Source of the DNA: Wielerella bovis
GTDB lineage: Bacteria > Pseudomonadota > Gammaproteobacteria > Burkholderiales > Neisseriaceae
DNA length: 64,000 bases
Direction: 5' to 3'
Assembly: GCF_022354465.1 (NCBI RefSeq)
Contig: NZ_CP092361.1
Location: 1,612,001 to 1,676,000 of the forward strand
Shown piece after piece: positions 57,845 through 64,000 of the stretch. Made by a program: the position numbers and the translations under genes. How positions within the stretch are numbered: position 1 is the stretch's first letter; the number at the start of each line of letters is the position of its first letter. The notes under the pieces are model-generated. The model was given only the letters and a program-made list of their open reading frames with translations. It was not told the origin of the DNA and ran no database searches.

Positions 57845-57938
57845 ACTGAAAGATGTAAATTATAGTGAAGCCAAGTGGATACGTCAAGATAAGTCACATT
57901 GTAGATACTTTATCTTACTGTTTTTGTGCTAAACAAAG

Positions 57939-57973
57939 TTTTTCAGGCTGCCTTGATAAGGCAGCCTGAAAAA
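57939..57973. terminator. DUS-pair terminator after dgkA
   Basis: TTTTTCAGGCTGCCTT, GAT, AAGGCAGCCTGAAAAA: a 16-bp stem with a 3-base loop beside the stop of the minus-strand dgkA. Confidence 0.85.
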
Positions 57974-57975
57974 AA

Positions 57976-58371
57976 TCACACACCACACAATGCCATTATC
58001 CACAAAATCGCCAACATGATTAACGCCAACATTTGCGCGGCAGAACCCACATCTTTCGCGCGTTTGGCAAGCGGATGTTTTTCCAACGAAATATAATCCA
58101 CCACCGCTTCAATGCCCGTGTTGAACAATTCGGTTATCAGCGAAACAAACGATGCGGCAATCAATATCATGCGCGTGATGCCGTCAAAATCGCAACACCA
58201 TAGCGCAATCAATAATACGCCATGCAAAATAATCAGCTGACGAAACGCCGCTTCATGGCGATAAGCCGCAATCAGTCCATCTTTGGAATAAGACGCAGCG
58301 TTGATGATGCGTTGCACGCCGCGTTTGCCTTTCATATCATTGCTGGGAATAGGTTGTGGTTCAGTCATCAT
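57976..58371 (-). CDS. dgkA: Diacylglycerol kinase
   Basis: Integral membrane kinase of 131 aa recycling diacylglycerol to phosphatidic acid. A basic amphipathic N-terminus is followed by three membrane segments. FVSLITELFNTGIEAVVDYIS and KRAKDVGSAAQMLAL are the active-site signatures. Start could be either of two adjacent ATGs; AAGAGA precedes them. Confidence 0.95.
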   Translation of the reverse strand: MMTEPQPIPSNDMKGKRGVQRIINAASYSKDGLIAAYRHEAAFRQLIILHGVLLIALWCCDFDGITRMILIAASFVSLITELFNTGIEAVVDYISLEKHPLAKRAKDVGSAAQMLALIMLAILWIMALCGV

Positions 58372-58414
58372 TTTCTCTTTTCTGTATTAAAACAAGGTTT
58401 TCAGGCTGCATCTG

Positions 58415-58519
58415 TATAGTCATTTAAAATTAACACATACAACATTGCCAGCTCCCTTATGTACTATTTGTACACGGCGGTCGCTGTCGCCTTATCTGTG
58501 TTAATTTGAAACGACTATA
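58415..58519. repeat. Correia-like element variant
   Basis: 105 bp between TATAGTCATTTAAAATTAA and TTAATTTGAAACGACTATA. The interior CATTGCCAGCTCCCTTATG and CGGTCGCTGTCGCCTTA matches the Correia-like copies, but the ends differ. A partial copy is at 47568-47620. Confidence 0.75.
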
Positions 58520-58567
58520 TATAAATAGGCAGCCTGAAAAACATTTGAAATCCGTATTTGCTTGATT

Positions 58568-60448
58568 TTATCCTACTTCTCGCCAACAAGCATCACGCCA
58601 AATCGCACGGATTAAATTCGCCCAATCTGTACCAAATTGTTGATAGTCAAATAAGGGACTGTGGCGCACCTGTTCACGCAAACCCAAGCGTATGGCGTTA
58701 AGCATACCCCAACGAGATGGATTTGACCAATACAATGTTTTTTCACTGTATTCTTGCGCATCGTGGCAGACAAAATCCGCCAATCCTGCCGCACATAACA
58801 ATTGCTCGCCCTGTCGTGCCAACATACCTGCTTGCGTTAATGTGATGGTGGGTACGCCCATATACAACGATTGACACGTGGTCGTGCCGCCCGTGTAGGG
58901 GAAAGTATCCAAAATCAAATCAATTTGATTGTGCGCGGCAAAATAATCAGACATGGACGTGGCTTGATGCAAATGCACATGGTCAAGATTAAAACCAAAT
59001 CGCTGCAATCGCGCACGCAAATCATCAGCGACAGTACTTTCAGGCTGCATACTCATGGATTGTATGCGCCAATGTGCGCTGGGCAATTCTTGTGCAATTT
59101 GCGCCCACAAGCGCAATATATCATCGTTGATTTTATTCAAATTTTGAAACGTGCCCAAAGTCAAATAACCCTTTTTCAGCGCGGGCAAGGGCGCAATTTC
59201 ACACGCATTTTCAGGTTCACTCATACACAAACGCGTATGCGGCATACGCCAAACTTTTTCACAAAACCAATTTTCTTCATCAGGCGGCACACAATATGGG
59301 TCTGCAATCACCGCTTGCATGGTTGGCAGCCCCGTTGTCGCAAAATAACCTAGCCAATTCACTTGCACAGGCGCGGCTTGCGCTGCCAATACACCCAAAC
59401 GATGTCCATTGGTTAACCCCGATAAATCAAGCAAAATATCCACGCCATCGGCGCGAATTTGCTCAATCACACGCGCGTCTAGCCAATGGGTAATGTGATG
59501 CCAATCGGCAAACGCTGGACGTAATTTTTGTCCAAAATCGTCCAATTCGGGCGTGGCATTATTGGCGTATGCCGTCCATGTGAATTGTTGTGCGGCATCG
59601 CTTTTAAGCAGACTGTGCAGAAAATAGGCGACAGGATGCGTACTCAAATTGCCAGAAATCACGCCAATATGCAATTTCTTATCACATTCCTGTTTTTCAG
59701 TCTGCCTTGATGGCGGATAAAGCAAAGATTGTGTGATTTGTTTACCATAATATTGCGCGGTTTGTGCCAATTTATCAGGCTGATACGGCGTTAAATAATG
59801 CTGACAAAACAATAAATTGGGAAAGGCTTTGGTGTAAGCAATGTGATTATCCAATAATTGTGTATGCAGTTGGGTTTCGCCCGAAAAATGAGTTTTCGGT
59901 GTGAATGATGTTTGCCGCTGACTGGTATCTGCCAATATTGCTTCATACAAATCAATGGCTTGATGAAATTTCTCTTGTGTTTGATATGCTTCGGCAAGAT
60001 TAAATCGCGCTTCATCGTGATGTGGACACAGTTGCAAAACACGTTTCAGGCAGCCTATGGATGCTTCGGTTTGTTGTAATTTTTTCAACACAATGCTGTC
60101 ATTCATCAAAGCATCTATATTGTGCGTATCCAACGTATAGGCAGCCTGAAAATGCTGATGTGCGTTTTCCCATTGTTTTAAATGAAAATACGCGCTGCCA
60201 ATATTGCTTTGTATCGCAGATGATTTCGCCCAATCGTCCACCCGTTGCCACATGGCAATGCCTTCTGCTACACGCTGATTTTCGCACAACAATACTGCCG
60301 TCAAATTTAATACCGCAAATTCATGAGGATATTGTTCCAGCAGAGCCAATAACTTGGCTAAACTTTGCGACAAATAGCGATTTTTCCACAGCAATTCCGC
60401 TTCGTGAAATGCCGCTAACCATTCAGGCTGATGTGTGGGTTGAGTCAT
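58568..60448 (-). CDS. TPR protein with O-GlcNAc transferase-like (GT41) domain
   Basis: Protein of 626 aa from ATG 60448. Residues 1-190 are tetratricopeptide-type helical repeats (SNIGSAYFHLKQWENAHQHFQAAYTLD). From about 255 it has the GT41/SPINDLY-like catalytic region: IGVISGNLSTHPVAYFLHSLL, LLDLSGLTNGHRLGVLAAQAAPVQVNWLGYFATTG, GTFQNLNKI and LDTFPYTGGTTTCQSLYMGVPTITL. Such enzymes glycosylate proteins from UDP-sugars in the cytoplasm. It is divergent from gmhB, with a DUS palindrome between them. The acceptor is unknown; a surface adhesin or other exported protein would fit relatives. Confidence 0.9.
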   Translation of the reverse strand: MTQPTHQPEWLAAFHEAELLWKNRYLSQSLAKLLALLEQYPHEFAVLNLTAVLLCENQRVAEGIAMWQRVDDWAKSSAIQSNIGSAYFHLKQWENAHQHFQAAYTLDTHNIDALMNDSIVLKKLQQTEASIGCLKRVLQLCPHHDEARFNLAEAYQTQEKFHQAIDLYEAILADTSQRQTSFTPKTHFSGETQLHTQLLDNHIAYTKAFPNLLFCQHYLTPYQPDKLAQTAQYYGKQITQSLLYPPSRQTEKQECDKKLHIGVISGNLSTHPVAYFLHSLLKSDAAQQFTWTAYANNATPELDDFGQKLRPAFADWHHITHWLDARVIEQIRADGVDILLDLSGLTNGHRLGVLAAQAAPVQVNWLGYFATTGLPTMQAVIADPYCVPPDEENWFCEKVWRMPHTRLCMSEPENACEIAPLPALKKGYLTLGTFQNLNKINDDILRLWAQIAQELPSAHWRIQSMSMQPESTVADDLRARLQRFGFNLDHVHLHQATSMSDYFAAHNQIDLILDTFPYTGGTTTCQSLYMGVPTITLTQAGMLARQGEQLLCAAGLADFVCHDAQEYSEKTLYWSNPSRWGMLNAIRLGLREQVRHSPLFDYQQFGTDWANLIRAIWRDACWREVG

Positions 60449-60470
60449 AATCAAACACTTTCAAAATAAA

Positions 60471-60505
60471 TTTCAGGCTGCCTATTGGCGATAGGCAGCC
60501 TGAAA
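60471..60505. repeat. DUS palindrome in a divergent promoter gap
   Basis: TTTCAGGCTGCCTAT and ATAGGCAGCCTGAAA around TGGCG. It lies between two divergent starts, so it cannot serve as an ordinary terminator of either gene. Confidence 0.7.
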
Positions 60506-60552
60506 GTTTATCATATTCCCTTTTCAGGCTGCCTTAATTTAACGAGAAACTC

Positions 60553-61122
60553 ATGAAACTCATCATTTTAGACCGCGATGGCGTGATTAACCACGACAGC
60601 GACAAATTCATCAAATCCACCGAAGAATGGCAACCAATAGACGGCAGCATGGACGCGATTGCCTTTTTAACCCAAGCCGATTACACCGTTGTTGTTGCCA
60701 CCAATCAATCAGGCATTGCGCGTGGCTATTTTAGCGTACACACGCTCAACGAAATGCACAATAAAATGCACAAACTCGTGCGCCAAGCAGGTGGCGAAAT
60801 CAGCGGCATTTGGTTTTGCCCACACATGGCAGACCACCATTGCGATTGTCGCAAACCCAAAGCTGGAATGATTGTGGATATTTTGGATAGATTTCAAGCC
60901 GTTGCCAGTGAAACTTATTTGGTCGGCGACAGCTTGCGTGATTTGCAAGCGATTGATGCCGTTGGCGGCAAAGCTGTGCTGGTCAAAACAGGCAAAGGCA
61001 TGAAAACATTGGAAAAAGACAGCGATAAATTGCCAGCCAATACCTTAATTTTTGACGATTTACTCATGTTTGCAAAATATCTTGTCCGTCCCAATCAACC
61101 CAGCCAAAATCCCAGTGCATGA
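60553..61122 (+). CDS. gmhB: D-glycero-beta-D-manno-heptose 1,7-bisphosphate 7-phosphatase
   Basis: HAD-family phosphatase of ADP-heptose synthesis for lipopolysaccharide inner core, 189 aa. D7 and D9 in LDRDGVINHDS are the nucleophile and acid/base; ATNQSGIARGYF, the zinc loop CPH...HHCDCRKPK and GDSLRDLQA complete the family pattern. It overlaps the next glycosyltransferase gene by four bases. Confidence 0.96.
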   Translation: MKLIILDRDGVINHDSDKFIKSTEEWQPIDGSMDAIAFLTQADYTVVVATNQSGIARGYFSVHTLNEMHNKMHKLVRQAGGEISGIWFCPHMADHHCDCRKPKAGMIVDILDRFQAVASETYLVGDSLRDLQAIDAVGGKAVLVKTGKGMKTLEKDSDKLPANTLIFDDLLMFAKYLVRPNQPSQNPSA

Positions 61123-62084
61123 AGCCCGCCTTATCCATTATCGTGCCATGTTACAACGTGCAACACTACGTTCAGGCTGCCCTACAATCCATTGTGGACA
61201 ATATGCAGCCTGAAAACCACGCGCGCGCCGAAATCATCATCATCAACGATGGTGCAACCGACCAAACCGCTGAAAAAATTGCCCAATTTGTTTCAGGCTG
61301 CCCGATTGCGTATCAAGTTATCACACAAAAAAACGCAGGTTTATCCGCCGCGCGCAACACAGGCATGGCAGCAGCACAAGGCGATTATTGGCTGTTTTTG
61401 GATAGCGATGATATGTATCATCATCACACTTTGGACAAAATCCTTTCCGTGATTGATGCACACGCACCCGACATCATTGAATTTAATGCCACCATTTTTT
61501 ACGGCGAACACGATTGGCAAACACACACTTTGTATCACGCCTATTTTGCCGATGTCGCACAAATGCAGGTGGAAAGTGCCAAAATCTATCGCGCTTTTGA
61601 AGAAAATCGCTGGTATGTTTGGTCGCGCTGTTATCACAAAAAATTATTTACTAATCAGCAATTTGAAATCGGAAAATTGTATGAAGATTTCATGACTATT
61701 CCCTATTTGTATCCACAAGCACAATTTATTTTCAGGCTGCCTGAAAGTTTATTGGCTTATCGCCAAAATCACAGCAGCATTACCGCCAATGTTTCGCATC
61801 GCCACATCGCCGATATTTTTTACGGTTTACAAAAAGCCATTCGGGCCGAAACCGAATTGCCGACTTATCGCACCATGTGGGCAATGTTGCAGCTTAAAAC
61901 ATGGCGGCTGATTGTCGCCTATTGCGTGAAAAAATTTTTGCAGACCCGCGAATGGACATATTTGCAGCATATACCCCATTTTCGGGCGCAAACCCGTGCC
62001 GAATTTGGGCGCGATTATGGCTGGCAACTCGGCTATTTTGCGCGTGTCATCATCAAGCGATTGCGCGAGAAAATCATCAAATAA
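61119..62084 (+). CDS. Family 2 glycosyltransferase
   Basis: GT-A fold transferase of 321 aa: LSIIVPCYNVQHYVQAALQSI at the N-terminus, QKNAGLSAARNTGMAAAQGDYWLFLDSDD with the DxD-type metal motif near residues 80-108. It is coupled to gmhB by a 4-base overlap, so it probably adds a sugar to the lipooligosaccharide. The donor and acceptor are unknown. Hydrophobic/basic C-terminus fits a membrane-associated enzyme. Ends before a DUS pair. Confidence 0.92.
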   Translation: MKPALSIIVPCYNVQHYVQAALQSIVDNMQPENHARAEIIIINDGATDQTAEKIAQFVSGCPIAYQVITQKNAGLSAARNTGMAAAQGDYWLFLDSDDMYHHHTLDKILSVIDAHAPDIIEFNATIFYGEHDWQTHTLYHAYFADVAQMQVESAKIYRAFEENRWYVWSRCYHKKLFTNQQFEIGKLYEDFMTIPYLYPQAQFIFRLPESLLAYRQNHSSITANVSHRHIADIFYGLQKAIRAETELPTYRTMWAMLQLKTWRLIVAYCVKKFLQTREWTYLQHIPHFRAQTRAEFGRDYGWQLGYFARVIIKRLREKIIK

Positions 62085-62086
62085 AC

Positions 62087-62126
62087 TTTTTCAGGCTGCC
62101 TATCCTATAAAAGAGCAGCCTGAAAA
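62087..62126. terminator. DUS-pair terminator
   Basis: CTTTTTCAGGCTGC and GCAGCCTGAAAA arms around a 14-base loop after the glycosyltransferase gene. Confidence 0.6.
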
Positions 62127-62154
62127 CATCATTTTATATTTATATTAAACACAA

Positions 62155-63048
62155 TTGCCAACTATGCACACCATTATCCAACTCGCCCGACCGCGTACCC
62201 TACCCTTATCCATTGCCATTGTTTGCACCGCGCACGCACTCGCATGGCACAACAGCGGTGCACGATTCTCCATTTTTGTACTGTCGCTGCTGACCGTATT
62301 GCTGCTGCAAATCACGTCCAATATCGCCAACGATTACGGCGATGGCATACGCGGCACGGATAAACATCGCAGCCCCAACGCACCGCGCCGTTTAACCGCC
62401 ACAGGCAGCCTGGAACCACATATTGTGCGCCGTTATTTGTACACCGCCGTGTGCGCCTGCATCATCAGCGGCATTGCGTTATTGTGCAGCAGTTTGCACA
62501 GCGCACACGATTGGTTGATTTTCCTGCTACTCGGCGCAAGCGCGATTGTTGCCGCGATTGCCTACACAGTTGGACGCTATGCCTACGGTTATCACGCGCT
62601 GGGCGAAGTAGCGGTATTTTTGACATTCGGCTTACTCGGCGTGCAGGGCAATTATTATTTGCAAACGCACACGCTCAATACAGCGGTGTGGTTGCCCGCC
62701 ATCGGCAGCGGTTTATTGGCGGCGGCGGTGTTGCACATCAACAATATGCGCGATTTAAGCAGCGATAAATTAGCGGGTAAACAAACCCTTGCCAATATTT
62801 TAGGCTTTTCAGGCAGCCTGAAACTGCATTTTGTATTGATTTTGGGCGGATTATTGTGTTACGCCTTGTATGCCGTCAAAGTCTGGCACAGTTTGCCATG
62901 GATAATCTTTTTTCCCTATGTTTACACACATCTACGCCGCGTGTGGCACACCGAAAATAGTGAACAAATCGGTACAGAATTGGTGTATGTGGTTAAAATA
63001 CATTTAATGGTTAATTTATTGTTTTCCTTTGGTTTATATTTAGATTAA
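62155..63048 (+). CDS. menA: 1,4-dihydroxy-2-naphthoate polyprenyltransferase
   Basis: UbiA-superfamily membrane enzyme of 297 aa for menaquinone synthesis. ARPRTLPLSIAIVC at the N-terminus, the first Asp-rich site NDYGDGIRGTDKHR near residue 60 and the second NNMRDLSSDKLAGKQTLA near 197-215 match MenA rather than UbiA. About eight membrane segments. No other men gene is in the window. The start lacks a clear ribosome-binding site. Confidence 0.9.
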   Translation: MPTMHTIIQLARPRTLPLSIAIVCTAHALAWHNSGARFSIFVLSLLTVLLLQITSNIANDYGDGIRGTDKHRSPNAPRRLTATGSLEPHIVRRYLYTAVCACIISGIALLCSSLHSAHDWLIFLLLGASAIVAAIAYTVGRYAYGYHALGEVAVFLTFGLLGVQGNYYLQTHTLNTAVWLPAIGSGLLAAAVLHINNMRDLSSDKLAGKQTLANILGFSGSLKLHFVLILGGLLCYALYAVKVWHSLPWIIFFPYVYTHLRRVWHTENSEQIGTELVYVVKIHLMVNLLFSFGLYLD

Positions 63049-63135
63049 ATTACAAAACCTTGCCCTGTTCTTTTCAGGCTGCCTATTCCATATTATGATG
63101 CACATATTTTTCCAACCCACAACAAGGATAACCCC

Positions 63136-63603
63136 ATGCGCCGCTTTTCCGCCCTACTTATCAGTATTTGGCTGGGTTTACACATCGGTTTTGGTTGCAT
63201 CGCCGCCCCTACCATTTTTGCCCGACTGGAAACCTTGCCCAACGGCAAAGTGTTGGCAGGCACCATTGCAGGCACCCTGTTTCACACCGTCAATTTGTTT
63301 GGCATCGTTGCATGGCTCATCATCTTTTTCATCGCCAAAAGCGACAATCAACGCATGACCTATCGCAAAAGCCGCGTTCCCATGTGGACAGGTTTATTGC
63401 TGCTGTTGCTTGGTATAAACGAATTTTTGATTACCCCCGTCATCGCCGCCTTGCGCGACCAACGTAGCAACTGGCTACACGACATCATTGGCGGACGTTT
63501 TGGTTTATGGCACGGCACTTCCTATATTCTTTATTTTATCGTCGCCACCATCGGTTTAGGCTTGTGCATCCGCCTATTGCGATTGGATAATCCATACCGA
63601 TAA
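63136..63603 (+). CDS. DUF4149 membrane protein
   Basis: Protein of 155 aa with four hydrophobic segments. ISIWLGLHIGFGCIAAPTIFARL near the N-terminus and LIFF-like second segment with FHTVNLFG are the DUF4149 (TMEM205-like) pattern. AAGGAT precedes the start. The function is unknown. Confidence 0.85.
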   Translation: MRRFSALLISIWLGLHIGFGCIAAPTIFARLETLPNGKVLAGTIAGTLFHTVNLFGIVAWLIIFFIAKSDNQRMTYRKSRVPMWTGLLLLLLGINEFLITPVIAALRDQRSNWLHDIIGGRFGLWHGTSYILYFIVATIGLGLCIRLLRLDNPYR

Positions 63604-63646
63604 TTTCCCAATATTTTCAGGCTGCCTATTGATTTAGACAGCTTCA

Positions 63647-63742
63647 CAGTACACGACAAAAAATTATTTCCGTAGGTCGGGCATTTATGCCCGACATTGA
63701 TGAATCACAGCGTATTGTGTCGGGCATGAATGCCCGACCTAC
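63647..63742. repeat. GTACACGACA repeat E3 with GGTCGGGCAT palindromes
   Basis: CAGTACACGACAAAAAAT on the left, then GTAGGTCGGGCATTTATGCC and TCGGGCATGAATGCCCGACC blocks like those of E2. Only the left terminal repeat is in this orientation; the right boundary meets E4 directly. Confidence 0.65.
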
Positions 63743-63752
63743 AACTGCCTCA

Positions 63753-63860
63753 CAGTACACAACAAATTTTTGAAATAAGCACGAATCTGCCCCCTTCCCC
63801 GTCCTAAACGGGGGAGAGGACAGATTTCAGGTCATATTAAAGATTTGTATCGTGTAGTGT
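63753..63860. repeat. GTACACGACA-type repeat E4
   Basis: Starts CAGTACACAACAAAT and has an inner CCCCGTCCTAAACGGGG hairpin like the one in E1 (23139-23241), ending near TATCGTGTAGTGT, a diverged terminal repeat. Confidence 0.6.
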
Positions 63861-63894
63861 AAGGCAGCCTAAAAAAAACACCTATCCCAACAAA

Positions 63895-64000
63895 ATGTTC
63901 AAAATACTCAAAACCCCCATTTTTATCGTCATCTTCCTGCTGATTACCAGCCAATTTGCCGAATATTTGTTTATTTTTGCGCCCATTGTTCTCATCAGTC
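63895..64000 (+). CDS. Start of a membrane protein, cut by the window end
   Basis: The 35 codons visible (MFKILKTPIFIVIFLLITSQ then FAEYLFIFAPIVLIS) are almost entirely hydrophobic, like the first membrane segments of an inner-membrane protein. No ribosome-binding site is clear. The family cannot be assigned from this length. Confidence 0.5.
   Translation, partial: MFKILKTPIFIVIFLLITSQFAEYLFIFAPIVLIS

Overview
The window looks like chromosome from a member of the Neisseriaceae. DNA uptake sequences with the core AGGCAGCCTGAA, the dialect described for Kingella-type relatives of Neisseria, occur in dozens of copies, mostly in gaps and often as inverted pairs that also form terminators. Short Correia-like TATAGTGG elements are also present. 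A second dialect, the classical Neisseria 12-mer ATGCCGTCTGAA, appears only between about 3 and 29 kb and suggests import of that stretch. The sequence alone does not settle genus or species; Kingella, Simonsiella or Alysiella relatives fit best.

Layout. 0-3 kb: an AT-rich two-gene unit of defence-island type (a protein resembling the VPA1262 family plus an unknown partner). 3-5 kb: gene debris and a frameshifted DUF4143-type ATPase. 5-24 kb: a redox and electrophile-detoxification region with class III alcohol dehydrogenase, VapBC, flavodoxin-like quinone reductase, aldo/keto reductase, DJ-1/PfpI protein, old yellow enzyme, luciferase-like monooxygenase, nitronate monooxygenase-like enzyme, hydrolase, quinone oxidoreductase, MBL hydrolase, nitroreductase, three LysR regulators and Ada. 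Set inside it (13.5-15.4 kb) is an AbiL-like RloA/RloB phage-defence pair flanked by direct copies of a local regulatory element. 25-28.8 kb: a large unknown Sel1/membrane protein and a second old yellow enzyme. 29-34.6 kb: a defence island with a nuclease/helicase-like DUF2075 protein and a tightly overlapping three-gene operon that matches the predicted ABC-three-component (ABC-3C) systems. 34.7-37.8 kb: a third old yellow enzyme, a luciferase-like gene broken by one stop codon, and the LysR that probably controls them. 38-50 kb: DsbA-like protein, NAD(P)-binding protein with HxlR, tag, DUF1415, YbaN-like protein, a Clp-fold protease, pgk, an IS982-family insertion, a roadblock-like protein, an Ldh-family dehydrogenase, tRNA-Ser, GNAT, a solute-binding lipoprotein and another lipoprotein. 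50-64 kb: alaS with an unusual insertion, an OLD-type nuclease, DUF72, NUDIX, gloB, tRNA-Pro, dgkA, an OGT-like glycosyltransferase, gmhB, a GT2 glycosyltransferase, menA, DUF4149 and the start of a membrane protein.

How the genes work together. The redox genes are scattered but appear wired by three different repeated operators, each also present beside one LysR gene: one in front of the 13.1, 17.1, 19.2 and 20.3 kb genes; one in front of adhC, the nitroreductase, the 28.8 kb enzyme and the 36.9 kb operon; and one in front of the 7.7 and 8.9 kb genes. This suggests three small NADPH/flavin detoxification regulons for quinones, nitro compounds and reactive aldehydes. The most interesting unit is the ABC-3C operon: a predicted PD-(D/E)XK nuclease-type effector, a small middle component and a Rad50-like ATPase with a CPFC zinc-hook-like motif.
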